From positions 1 to 41,474 of the forward strand of contig JAAVYM010000073.1 in NCBI GenBank assembly GCA_022791135.1: a stretch of DNA of 41,474 nt, written 5' to 3'. Numbering within the stretch: the first letter of the stretch is position 1; each line of letters opens with the position of its first letter. The stretch comes from Oscillibacter sp. GTDB lineage: Bacteria; Bacillota; Clostridia; Oscillospirales; Oscillospiraceae. Positions 30,677 through 39,189 of this stretch are shown in pieces. The translations under genes were made by a program, and so were the position numbers. The notes under the pieces are model-generated. The model worked only from the letters and a program-made list of their open reading frames with translations. It made no database searches and had not been told where the DNA came from.

Positions 30677-33262
30677 CTAGCAGCACCGCAGGCGACTCAT
30701 GACCTTGAACATTTTGCGCGTATCCACCGGCTTTGCCAGGTGTTCATTCATCCCGGCATCCTTTGCCAGCGCAATGTCCTCTTCAAACGCGTTTGCCGAC
30801 AGCGCTATGATGGGTACGGTCTTTGCATCCGCCCGGTCCAGGCCGCGAATTACCCGGGCTGCCTCATATCCGCTCATAACCGGCATCATCAAATCCATGA
30901 GCACGCAGTCAAACGTTCCCGGCGCAGAGACTGCAAACGCGTCCACAGCGGCTTTTCCATTGTTGGCGGTTACGACCTCCGCGCCCGCCTCTTGGAGAAT
31001 ATACTCTACAATTTCGCAGTTGATCTCATTATCCTCCACCAAAAGGACACGCATCCCAGCAATATTGTCCCGCACCTCTTGATCCTTGTTCGCCACCTGT
31101 CCGTTCCACGTTTCGTCGGCCCGGACGGGCAGGGTGATTTGGACGGTGCTGCCCTTGCCGATCTGGCTGTCTACTTTGATGGTTCCCTTCATCTGGTCTA
31201 CCAGCTTTTTTACAATGGACAGTCCAAGCCCAACGCCGTTGTAGTTGGTCCTTGCGCCTTGGTCTCCCTGGGCAAACGGCTCAAAAATATGCGCCTTAAA
31301 GTCCTCTCCGATGCCGATGCCGGTATCTTCGATCACAAAGCGGAAGCTTGCGGTCCCGTTCTGGAAACCGGTCTCCTCTGCCCGGAAAAATACGGAGCCG
31401 TGGGGACGGTTATATTTGAGCGCGTTGTCGATGACGTTCATCAGGATTTGCTTCAGGTGCAGCGGATTTCCAATTACCCTGCTGTGCTGCAGGCCGGGTT
31501 CCTCCAGCTCCAGATGGATTCCCTTCTCCTCCGCCTGGGGGGACATGATTGTGATGCAGTCTTCTAATACGTGGCGAAGGTTAAAGGGTTCCTCCACCGC
31601 CGCCGGCCTTCCGCTCTCCAGTTTGCTGACTTGAAGAACGTCGTTCACCAGGGACAGCAGATGCTCGGTGGACACGCGGATTTTCTTCCAGCACTCTCTT
31701 TGCCGTTCCGGGTCGTCCTGACTTTTTTCCAGGATAGCCAGCATGCCCAGAATTCCGTTGATGGGGGTCCGGAGGTCGTGAGACATATGGGAGAGGAATT
31801 CACTTTTGGCCGAATTTGCCCGCCGTACCCGCTCCAAAAGCTCCATAATGGATTGCTCTTGCTTCTTCCGTGCCACCATGGTTTCCGTGATGTCCTGGTG
31901 GTATCCGTTTAGGCTGGCGCCCGGTTTTTTGAACGTTTTGTCCGGCACGCCTCCGCAGCGGACATAAATTCTCCCCAGCTGCGGGTGATTCCATGGGTAG
32001 ATTACCTCGGAGCGCCCGGTCTCCAATATTTCCAGCACTGCCTCCTGCACCATATCCACATAGTCCGGCTCGATATTTTCAAACCAGTGCCGGTAGCACT
32101 CCTCCGGGCCAATCTCCTCCGGCACGCCCAGGAGAATCCGCATGGTCCGGTCCGCATACATCCTCGGCGGGCATCCCTCTTCCAGCTCGATTGTCCAAAT
32201 GCCGGTTCTGGCCCCCTCCAGGATGTCCTCCAGGCTCTGCCTGGCCTCCAGCTTGTACTTTTCCTCTTGCTCCACCACGGCATTGATATCCCGCTGAGCA
32301 AAGATCGCGCAGTTTTTCTCCTTTGTCTCCTCCGTGGCGGAAAAGTGGAACTCCAGGTGCTTCAGCCCGGAGAGGCCGTCCTTCACCTGGTAGCGGACTG
32401 AGAACTTCTTTTTTGCCCGGAGCTGGGCGAGCACATAGTCCTTTTTCGTCACGGCGCGAAGCCGTTCCTGGTCCCGGGGAACCACGTAACGGGCAATGTA
32501 ACGCTCCATGGCGGCGGGATAGCCGTCTTGAAAATGGACAGCCCAGTCTATGCCTATGGACTCGCTGCTCCGGTAGGTTTCACATTTGCCTGTGTCGAAA
32601 TTTACCTGATAGATGCCTAAGTAGTCCACGCTGAGGGCGTGAAGGACGTTGTAGCTACGCTTTTGAAGCTCCCGGAACAGGTTGCGCCGTTTCAGAGAGG
32701 ACACGATGAAGTATGCTGCCGTTTGGAGCATATTCGACGCGTATTCCAGCGACTTTGCAGGAGGATTATCCACGCCGTAAAAGCCGATGATTTGTTCGCC
32801 GTTATAAAGGGGGACCACCACAAGGGAATGGATGTCCTGCCGCTTCAGGTTTTCATACTGAAGCGGGTCGGTTTCCCGGATATCCTCCAGGGTTTTGATG
32901 ACGATATGCTTGCCGATTCTGAAATTCCGATACCAGCTTGCGCATACCTCCGGGGGAACGTTTTGAAGACTCTCTTTTTCTGGCTCCACTCCGTCGGCAG
33001 CCCATTCATAGGTATTGTCATCGCCGCCGGATTCGTTTTGCTCAAATATATAGGTTCGGTCCCCATTCAGCGCTTTTCCCAAATGCTCAAGCAGCACTCC
33101 CAGCGACTGATCCGGAGTTTCTTCCAGCAGGGCGACACGAAGTCCCTCGTTGATAACAACCTCCAGATTTTGGACACTCCGCATGCCGCTGTGCTGCTCA
33201 TGGTCCTCAAAGGCCGGAGTCCCGTTACCGGCCCGGTCCAAAAGCCACCCTGAATAATCCAT
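30677..33262 (-). CDS. Cytoplasmic hybrid histidine kinase with GAF and PAS-like sensors
   Basis: 861 residues from ATG 33262, chosen because GGAGG lies seven bases upstream; frames to 33277 and 33397 are longer. A GAF domain (about 50-195: VPLYNGEQIIGFYGVDNP), two PAS-like regions (about 205-330 and 345-460), HisKA with H495 (SHMSHDLRTPINGILGM), HATPase_c (DTGIGIGED, GVGLGLSI) and a C-terminal receiver (VLLVEDNEINCE, VLMDLMMPVMSG) follow in order. There is no membrane segment, so the signal is internal or comes from the partner kinase. Preceded by a good promoter at 33418-33446 and followed by the membrane hybrid kinase. Confidence 0.92.
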   Translation of the reverse strand: MDYSGWLLDRAGNGTPAFEDHEQHSGMRSVQNLEVVINEGLRVALLEETPDQSLGVLLEHLGKALNGDRTYIFEQNESGGDDNTYEWAADGVEPEKESLQNVPPEVCASWYRNFRIGKHIVIKTLEDIRETDPLQYENLKRQDIHSLVVVPLYNGEQIIGFYGVDNPPAKSLEYASNMLQTAAYFIVSSLKRRNLFRELQKRSYNVLHALSVDYLGIYQVNFDTGKCETYRSSESIGIDWAVHFQDGYPAAMERYIARYVVPRDQERLRAVTKKDYVLAQLRAKKKFSVRYQVKDGLSGLKHLEFHFSATEETKEKNCAIFAQRDINAVVEQEEKYKLEARQSLEDILEGARTGIWTIELEEGCPPRMYADRTMRILLGVPEEIGPEECYRHWFENIEPDYVDMVQEAVLEILETGRSEVIYPWNHPQLGRIYVRCGGVPDKTFKKPGASLNGYHQDITETMVARKKQEQSIMELLERVRRANSAKSEFLSHMSHDLRTPINGILGMLAILEKSQDDPERQRECWKKIRVSTEHLLSLVNDVLQVSKLESGRPAAVEEPFNLRHVLEDCITIMSPQAEEKGIHLELEEPGLQHSRVIGNPLHLKQILMNVIDNALKYNRPHGSVFFRAEETGFQNGTASFRFVIEDTGIGIGEDFKAHIFEPFAQGDQGARTNYNGVGLGLSIVKKLVDQMKGTIKVDSQIGKGSTVQITLPVRADETWNGQVANKDQEVRDNIAGMRVLLVEDNEINCEIVEYILQEAGAEVVTANNGKAAVDAFAVSAPGTFDCVLMDLMMPVMSGYEAARVIRGLDRADAKTVPIIALSANAFEEDIALAKDAGMNEHLAKPVDTRKMFKVMSRLRCC

Positions 33263-33417
33263 ATGTCCACCCTCCATGTAGGCCGCTTTTCGGCCAGTGC
33301 CGCCACAGCGGATTCCCGTGCGGAAAGGTTCCCCACCGGAAAGCTCTGTTTTGAAATATATGAATTGTTTTACCTTGTTTTCGCAGCTTTGCCGCAAATA
33401 TCAGGAAAGTCTGTGCC

Positions 33418-33446
33418 ATGATACCATATGCCCCCAATCCCGTCAA
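33418..33446 (-). promoter_or_regulatory. Promoter of the tandem hybrid-kinase operon
   Basis: Minus strand TTGACG (33441-33446), 17-bp spacer, TATCAT (33418-33423), about 150 nt upstream of the first kinase. No known riboswitch is recognised in the leader. Confidence 0.7.
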
Positions 33447-33810
33447 TACAAAAGGCGGTTCTTGACTGGCCGTATTGATGGCCCTGTAAAAGGCCCTATT
33501 TTAAGTTGCCGGCAGGAGTGAATCGGACTCCGGCGGCCTGATCAAAAAAGTCGGCGGGGTTCTAAGAGGTGCAACCGAGACAATCTTACAGGGACTTTTT
33601 GCAGCAGCCTGGCCATCTATGGATAAAGAGAAAACAGATCTTCGGGCGGCTCGCACGCGTTTATCTCCAGCGACAACTATCGCGCTTCTATTAGAGACCC
33701 CACCTTCTCCGACTACGCGAAAGCAGGGTGCGCCCTTAAATTTATTGCCCAAAAATGAGATGAGAAAATTGTGAGATCGGTAGAATCTGATTTTACTTTG
33801 CAATTCACTC
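33447..33810. other. Intergenic region, 364 bp, with a coding relic
   Basis: Between divergent kinase and antiterminator promoters. A plus-strand stretch ending at the TGA near 33757 reads ISSDNYRASIRDPTFSDYAK and then A-G-C-A-L-K-F, which looks protein-like but has no start codon after an upstream stop. A hairpin GGAGT/ACTCC sits near 33512-33530. No complete gene. Confidence 0.35.
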
Positions 33811-33839
33811 TTGACTTCTTTTCGCGGCATCGCTATCAT
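33811..33839 (+). promoter_or_regulatory. Promoter of the antiterminator-PTS region
   Basis: TTGACT (33811-33816), 17-bp spacer, TATCAT (33834-33839). Transcription would begin near 33846, about 11 nt before the first RAT-like element. Confidence 0.75.
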
Positions 33840-33856
33840 GAGTACAACTTGATGTT

Positions 33857-33951
33857 GGAATGTTACCGGTTCGCCGGGCTTGACCGACTCTGTCTGGGTT
33901 TACCTGCGCATGCCTTGCGTGGATACAGAAGACGGGGTTGGTTTGTTTTTT
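33857..33951 (+). promoter_or_regulatory. RAT element overlapping a terminator, upstream of the antiterminator gene
   Basis: GGAATGTTACCGG and GCCGGGCTTGACC (33857-33884) follow the ribonucleic-antiterminator pattern of LicT/SacT/GlcT targets. The ACC at its 3' end starts a terminator stem: ACCGAC pairs with GTTGGT and CTGTCT with AGACGG, followed by TTTGTTTTTTAG (to 33951). Binding of the antiterminator to the RAT would prevent this hairpin, so the regulator gene should control itself. Confidence 0.7.
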
Positions 33952-33966
33952 AGGGAGGCAGAGGAT

Positions 33967-34809
33967 TTGCGCATCAAAAAAGTGATCAACAACAACATCC
34001 TCTGCGTGGTGGACGATAAGGGCAGCGAGATGATTGTTACCGGCAAGGGACTGGGCTTTAAGCGAAAAATCGGCGAGCGGGTGGAGTCCTCCCTGTTTGA
34101 AAAAACCTATCACATGGAAAGCAAGGCGGAACAGCGCAAGCTGCGGGAGCTGTGCGAGCAAATTCCCCTGGAGCACCTGAGGCTGACGGAGGACTTGATT
34201 GAATACATCAAAGGGCAGATTTCCACCCCGCTGAACGAATCTTTGCTCATCACCTTGGCTGACCACATCAGCTTTGCCATCAAGCGCAAAGAAAACGGCA
34301 TAGAGTTTACCAACCCCCTCCAGGGGGCCATTATGAGTTACTACCCTACCGAGTATCATTTGGGACAGCACTGCCTGAAGGTGATCCGGGAAGAAACCCA
34401 GGCGGACCTGAACCCCAGCGAGGCCGCATTTATTGCGATGCACATCGTCAACGCGGAGCTGAACACCAGCATGAGCGTGATGTATGACATCACGAAGCTG
34501 ATCGAGGGGACGCTGGAGGTGGTGGAATATTACTACCAAAAGAAATTCGACCGGGATTCCCTGGACTTCAACCGCTTTATTGTCCACCTGCGGTATTTTG
34601 CCCAGCGGCTGTTCCAGGCCGCGCCTCAGCAGCCGGATGAGTACGACGCGGATTTTCAGGAGATGATTATCCGCTGCTGCAAGCAGCATTACAAATGCGC
34701 CCAGCACATCGGAGAATACATCCGCAATGCCTATCAAAAGGAAGTCTGCGACGAGGAATTGATTTATCTGACCATCCATCTCAAGCGAATCAACCTGAGT
34801 CAAAAATAA
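33967..34809 (+). CDS. BglG/LicT/GlcT-family transcriptional antiterminator
   Basis: 280 residues. The start is TTG 33967 with GGGAGG eight bases upstream; it gives the normal CAT-domain start RIKKVINNNILCVVDDKGSE. The first ~55 residues bind RNA; two PRD domains follow, each with conserved His (first: LADHISFAIKRKENG; second: around VHLRYFAQRLF), phosphorylated by HPr or the EII. An in-frame ATG at 33880 lies inside the leader terminator and is rejected. Phosphorylation by its PTS partner would shut it off without sugar. It is followed by a RAT-terminator and the EIICBA gene. Confidence 0.92.
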   Translation: MRIKKVINNNILCVVDDKGSEMIVTGKGLGFKRKIGERVESSLFEKTYHMESKAEQRKLRELCEQIPLEHLRLTEDLIEYIKGQISTPLNESLLITLADHISFAIKRKENGIEFTNPLQGAIMSYYPTEYHLGQHCLKVIREETQADLNPSEAAFIAMHIVNAELNTSMSVMYDITKLIEGTLEVVEYYYQKKFDRDSLDFNRFIVHLRYFAQRLFQAAPQQPDEYDADFQEMIIRCCKQHYKCAQHIGEYIRNAYQKEVCDEELIYLTIHLKRINLSQK

Positions 34810-34810
34810 C

Positions 34811-34886
34811 GGGATCGTGACCTTAAGTGGGCGAAACCCATACGACGCGTGCGCCAGGCGGCTGGCACGTGTGGTATGGGTTTTTA
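34811..34886 (+). promoter_or_regulatory. RAT element and overlapping terminator before the EIICBA gene
   Basis: GGGATCGTGACC and GTGGGCGAAACCC (34811-34839) match the RAT pattern. The final CCC begins a long hairpin CCCATAC...GTATGGG (34837-34880) with inner stem GCCAG/CTGGC, followed by TTTTTATATT. The arrangement lets the antiterminator open expression of the permease. A further small repeat TGAAGT-n7-ACTTCA lies downstream at about 34912-34931. Confidence 0.8.
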
Positions 34887-34971
34887 TATTCCGGCTCATA
34901 CTTGAAGTGCGCGATACTTCATCTGCTCTCGCCGGACACAGGCCAAAATCTATTTTTAGGAGGCGCTTTCC

Positions 34972-37116
34972 ATGAAGGACAAAATCTTTAGCGTATTGCA
35001 GCGTGTGGGCCGTTCGTTCATGCTGCCCATCGCCCTGCTGCCCGTAGCCGGCCTGCTGCTGGGCGTGGGCAGCTCGTTCACCAACCAGACCATGCTGGAG
35101 ACCTATGGCCTCACCGGCGTGATCTACGAGGGCGGCGTGCTTTATACCGCCCTGGACATTATGAACCAGTGCGGCAGCGCCGTGTTTAACAACCTGGCGC
35201 TTCTCTTTGCCATGGGCGTGGCCATCGGCATGGCCAAGAAGGAGAAGGAAGTGGCCGCCCTTTCCGGAGCCATCGCCTATCTGGTGATGAATACCGCTAT
35301 TTCCGCCATGATTACCGCCCGGGGCGGCGTGGAGGCCATGGCGGCTAATACCACCACCTCCACTCTGGGCATCACCACTTTGCAAATGGGCGTGTTCGGC
35401 GGCATCATTGTTGGCCTGGGCGTAGCTGCCCTTCACAACCGGTTTTACAAGATTCAGCTGCCCCAAGTGCTGTCCTTCTTCGGCGGTACCCGGTTTGTCC
35501 CTATCGTGTGTACCATTGTGTTCGTGGCGGTCGGCATCGCGATGTTTTACGTCTGGCCTGTGGTTCAGGCGGGTATCGCCGCTCTGGGCGACCTGGTCCT
35601 CCGTTCCGGCTACGCCGGCACATGGATTTACGGACTGCTGGAGCGGGCGCTGATCCCATTCGGCCTGCACCATGTCTTCTATATGCCCTTCTGGCAGACC
35701 GCCATGGGCGGCACCGCGATTATAGACGGTGTCACCGTCCAGGGCGCCCAGAACATTTTCTTTGCGGAATTGGCCTCTAAATCCACGCAGGTCTTCTCGG
35801 TGGAGGCCACCCGGTTTATGGCGGGCAAGTTCCCCTTCATGATCTTTGGCCTGCCTGGCGCAGCCTTGGCAATGTATAAGGCCGCCAAGCCTGAAAAGCG
35901 GAAAGCTGCCGGCGGCCTGCTCATCTCCGCCGCCCTTACCGCCATGCTTACCGGCATTACGGAGCCTCTGGAGTTCACCTTCCTCTTTGTCGCCCCTTTG
36001 ATGTACGCGGTCCACTGCGTCTATGCGGGCTTGGCTTACATGCTGATGCACATCTTTAACGTGGGCGTAGGCATGACGTTCTCCGGCGGCATCATTGACC
36101 TGACCCTCTTCGGCATCCTGCAAGGCAACGCCAAAACCCACTGGATCTGGATTGTGATTGTGGGCCTTGTGTATTTTGTGGTCTACTACTTCACGTTTTA
36201 CTTCATGATCACCAAAATGGACTTGAAGACCCCCGGCCGGGAGGACGGCGACGAAGAGACGAAGCTCTTCACCCGCTCTGACTTCAAGGCGAAGACCGGC
36301 GTGGGTCCTGACGGCTCCGCACCCGCCGGCGGCGTGTCCTCTCCGGTTTCCGCGCTGATTCTCAAGGGCCTGGGCGGCAAAGCCAACTTATCCGATGTAG
36401 ACTGCTGCGCCACTCGCCTGCGGGTTACCGTCATCGACGCGGAGAAGGTAAACGACGCTATGCTCAAGCAGTCCGGGGCCTCCGGCGTGATTCACAAGGG
36501 CAACGGCGTTCAGGTGGTGTATGGTCCCCAGGTGGCGGTGATCAAGTCCAATCTGGTGGATTTCATGGATTCTCCGGAATCCGACTATTTGGATGACGTG
36601 GCAGCCCCTGCTCCTGCCGCCCCGGCCGCTGCGGTTCCCCCGGCCGGCAAACCGGATGCCGTCATATCAGCCCATATGAGCGGCACCGTGGTCCCCATGG
36701 CTGAGGTCCAGGACGAGGCCTTCTCCACCTGCGTGCTGGGCGAGGGAGTGGCCATTGAACCCTCCGAGGGCAAGCTGTATGCTCCCGCCGACGCGGTGGT
36801 GGATAATCTCTTCGACACCCACCATGCAATTGGCCTGGTTACGGACGATGGCGTGGAATTACTCCTTCATATCGGCATCAACACGGTGGAGCTGGGCGGC
36901 AAGCACTTTGAGGCCCATGTAGCGGTGGAGCAGAAGGTGAAAAAGGGCGACCTACTGATCTCATTTGATATGGAAGCCATTAAGGCGGCCGGTTATCTGT
37001 GTACCACTCCCATGATTGTCTGCAATACGGACGATTATCAGAGCATTACCCCCAAAGCGGAGGGCGCCATTCAGGCCGGATCTCCCCTGCTGGAGATAAA
37101 GGGTTCCCCCGACTGA
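34972..37116 (+). CDS. PTS glucose/maltose/N-acetylglucosamine-family EIICBA permease
   Basis: 714 residues. EIIC (about 1-425) has about ten membrane segments with GLHHVFYMPFWQT and GITEPLEFTFLFVAP of the glucose superfamily. EIIB (about 455-530) carries the phospho-cysteine in DVDCCATRLRVTV (about residue 478). A Pro/Ala-rich linker precedes EIIA (about 560-705), with phospho-His in VELLLHIGINTVEL (about 632) and a second conserved His in THHAIG. All three domains are complete, so only HPr and enzyme I are needed. The substrate is a hexose or disaccharide; the family cannot be split further by eye. Controlled by the upstream antiterminator through a RAT. Confidence 0.92.
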   Translation: MKDKIFSVLQRVGRSFMLPIALLPVAGLLLGVGSSFTNQTMLETYGLTGVIYEGGVLYTALDIMNQCGSAVFNNLALLFAMGVAIGMAKKEKEVAALSGAIAYLVMNTAISAMITARGGVEAMAANTTTSTLGITTLQMGVFGGIIVGLGVAALHNRFYKIQLPQVLSFFGGTRFVPIVCTIVFVAVGIAMFYVWPVVQAGIAALGDLVLRSGYAGTWIYGLLERALIPFGLHHVFYMPFWQTAMGGTAIIDGVTVQGAQNIFFAELASKSTQVFSVEATRFMAGKFPFMIFGLPGAALAMYKAAKPEKRKAAGGLLISAALTAMLTGITEPLEFTFLFVAPLMYAVHCVYAGLAYMLMHIFNVGVGMTFSGGIIDLTLFGILQGNAKTHWIWIVIVGLVYFVVYYFTFYFMITKMDLKTPGREDGDEETKLFTRSDFKAKTGVGPDGSAPAGGVSSPVSALILKGLGGKANLSDVDCCATRLRVTVIDAEKVNDAMLKQSGASGVIHKGNGVQVVYGPQVAVIKSNLVDFMDSPESDYLDDVAAPAPAAPAAAVPPAGKPDAVISAHMSGTVVPMAEVQDEAFSTCVLGEGVAIEPSEGKLYAPADAVVDNLFDTHHAIGLVTDDGVELLLHIGINTVELGGKHFEAHVAVEQKVKKGDLLISFDMEAIKAAGYLCTTPMIVCNTDDYQSITPKAEGAIQAGSPLLEIKGSPD

Positions 37117-37381
37117 TTAGGGGAGGGAGTCCCAGCGATAAGGAAGCGTAAACACGAAATGAACGTACCGTGTTAGCTCTGCCTTTCATCGGCCAAGGTT
37201 CCGGGGGAAATATCTGTGGCGGGACAAGACATAGTAAGGACCCGGGTGATCTAGGGGCGTATGCGTTTGGGGGGAGTGCGGGAGCAACCTCAAACGGCCT
37301 GAAACGACTATACGAGGGCTGGCACAGCTTAATGCCGCGCCGGCCCTCGCTGTATGTGCTTTTGCACCGCCGTCTGGTCTG
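37117..37381. other. Intergenic region between EIICBA and ribF
   Basis: 265 bp between convergent genes. One strong hairpin, GAGGGCTGGC/GCCGGCCCTC (about 37313-37351), with TGCTTTTGC some distance after it on plus, probably acts as terminator. No gene seen. Confidence 0.45.
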
Positions 37382-38296
37382 TCAGCTGTTTTTTGCCTCC
37401 AGAAAGTAGCGGCGGGTTGTCTCCGCATCGGCGGCAATCTGCGCCCGGAGAGCTTCCAGGGAGTCAAAACGGATCTCATCCCGGAGATGCCGGTAAAACT
37501 CCACCCGCAGCGTCTGCCCATACAAGTCCCCTTGGAAGTCCAGCAGGCAGGCTTCGACGGTTACGTCGCTGCCGTGGTTTACCGTGGGCCGGGTGCCTAC
37601 GTTGGTGACAGCGGGGCAGCTCTCTCCGCCGGGAAGGAAAACACGCGTGACATAGACCCCGTGGCTGGGGACCAGCACATGGGGCGGGATGACAAGGTTT
37701 GCCGTGGGAAAGAGCCGGGAGGACCCCAGCCCCCGACCGTGGCGCACCGCGCCGGTCAGGGTGTGAGGGTGGCCCAGGAAACGGCCCGCCCGCTCCACCT
37801 GCCCCAGCTCCACCAGGCGGCGGATATAGGTGGAGCTGACGGTGACGCCGCCAAGTTCCACCTTGGGAATGATGTCGCAGCCCAATCCCAGCACCGCGCA
37901 TTTGGCTGCCAGCAGCTCCGGCGTGCCCGCGTTTTTATGGCCGAAGCGATGGTCGTGCCCAGCCACCAGGTGAACGGCGTTCCAGCGGCCCACCAGCAGC
38001 TCGGTGACGAAGTCCTCCCAACTGGTGGTCATCATCTCCCGGTCGAAGGGAGCCATGATAACATCCCGGATGCCATAGAGCCGCCGCACCAGGTCCCGCC
38101 GGTCCTCCGGCGAGTTGATGAGGGGGCAGGGAACTCCGGTGACCACCTCCTTCGGAGGCCGGTCAAAGGTAAATACGGCGGGGGTGCAGTCCCGCCGGGC
38201 GGCTTCCTCCGCCGTCCGGCGGAGCAGGGCGGCGTGTCCCAGATGCACCCCGTCAAAAAAGCCCAGGGCGATGACTCGTTGCTTTCGTCCGCTCAT
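37382..38296 (-). CDS. ribF: Bifunctional riboflavin kinase/FAD synthetase
   Basis: 304 residues from ATG 38296, behind GGAAGGA; a longer frame to 38368 overlaps truB. The N-terminal adenylyltransferase domain has ALGFFDGVHLGHAALL and the C-terminal flavokinase has HGRGLGSSRLFPTANL and PAVTNVGTRPTV. It phosphorylates riboflavin to FMN and adenylates FMN to FAD. It follows truB by 17 bp, the common Firmicutes order rbfA-nrnA-truB-ribF. Confidence 0.95.
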   Translation of the reverse strand: MSGRKQRVIALGFFDGVHLGHAALLRRTAEEAARRDCTPAVFTFDRPPKEVVTGVPCPLINSPEDRRDLVRRLYGIRDVIMAPFDREMMTTSWEDFVTELLVGRWNAVHLVAGHDHRFGHKNAGTPELLAAKCAVLGLGCDIIPKVELGGVTVSSTYIRRLVELGQVERAGRFLGHPHTLTGAVRHGRGLGSSRLFPTANLVIPPHVLVPSHGVYVTRVFLPGGESCPAVTNVGTRPTVNHGSDVTVEACLLDFQGDLYGQTLRVEFYRHLRDEIRFDSLEALRAQIAADAETTRRYFLEAKNS

Positions 38297-38313
38297 GGCG
38301 TAAAATCCTTCCA

Positions 38314-39174
38314 CTAGAAAAAGTTCTTCAGGGAGGTCAGCGTTCCGTCCCTGGCCTGGGACAGGCAAAGGAAATCCCCCTCAAGCCCGTAGAGCCGGTA
38401 AGTACCATCCACCGTCCCTGGCAGGGTGACGGGATTTCCGCAACGGACCCGCTTCTCCTGCCCCGGCGACCGGGCCGTCAGAGGTGGATACTGGGCAAAG
38501 AGGCTGTCCAGGGGCCGCAGCAGCGCTTCCCCTTGCTCCTGCACATCCTGGATGGATACGGTGTCCGCCAGGGTGAAGCCTGCCGCCATGGTCCGCCGGA
38601 GGCTATACAGCGCCCCGCCGCAGCCCAGGGCCTGGCCCAGATCGTGGCATAGGGTCCGGATATAGGTCCCCTTGGAACATTGGCAACGAAGCCGGTAATC
38701 CGTCCGGCTCTCCGCTCCCAAAAGCTCCAGTTCATAGATGGTGATGCGCCGGGGCTTTCGCTCCACCTCTTTTCCCTTTCGGGCCAGCTCGTAGAGCTTT
38801 TTCCCCTGCACCTTGACGGCGGAGTACATAGGCGGGATCTGGGAAATCTCTCCCCGGAAGCCCTCCAGGGCGGCCTCCAGCTCCGCCGGACTCACGTGGA
38901 CGGGGCGGCTGTCCAGCACCTCCCCGGTGACGTCCTGGGTGCTGGTGGTCAGCCCCAGCCTCAACCCGGCGGCATACTCTTTGCGCCCCGTCTCGGCGAA
39001 CTCCACCGCCCGGGTGGCCCGCCCCACGAACACCGGCAGCACGCCGGTAGCCATAGGGTCCAGTGTTCCGCCGTGGCCCACCCGTTTTTCCCGGAGGATG
39101 CCCCGGATCTTGGCGCATACGTCCATGGAGGTCCATCCGGCGGGTTTGTCGATGATGAGTATCCCGTTTGGCAT
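38314..39174 (-). CDS. truB: tRNA pseudouridine(55) synthase
   Basis: 286 residues, full length. The N-terminus NGILIIDKPAGWTSMDV and the active-site GHGGTLDPMATGVLPV (catalytic D39) define TruB, which makes pseudouridine 55 in the T-loop of tRNA. SKGTYIRTLCHDLG is the second conserved block, and a short PUA-like C-terminus follows. It lies 15 bp after the nrnA-like gene in the translation operon. Confidence 0.96.
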   Translation of the reverse strand: MPNGILIIDKPAGWTSMDVCAKIRGILREKRVGHGGTLDPMATGVLPVFVGRATRAVEFAETGRKEYAAGLRLGLTTSTQDVTGEVLDSRPVHVSPAELEAALEGFRGEISQIPPMYSAVKVQGKKLYELARKGKEVERKPRRITIYELELLGAESRTDYRLRCQCSKGTYIRTLCHDLGQALGCGGALYSLRRTMAAGFTLADTVSIQDVQEQGEALLRPLDSLFAQYPPLTARSPGQEKRVRCGNPVTLPGTVDGTYRLYGLEGDFLCLSQARDGTLTSLKNFF

Positions 39175-39189
39175 GGGAATCCTCCTACA

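Noticed and set aside
33505..33545. A tRNA T-arm-like hairpin (GGAGT/ACTCC) considered as a tRNA end or attachment site.
   Set aside because: The loop lacks the TTCRANY pattern and there is no matching acceptor strand or anticodon arm.
33805..36141. A 778-codon open frame on the minus strand, opposite the antiterminator and EIICBA genes.
   Set aside because: It is antisense to two clearly recognised genes; its His/Gly-rich product matches no family.
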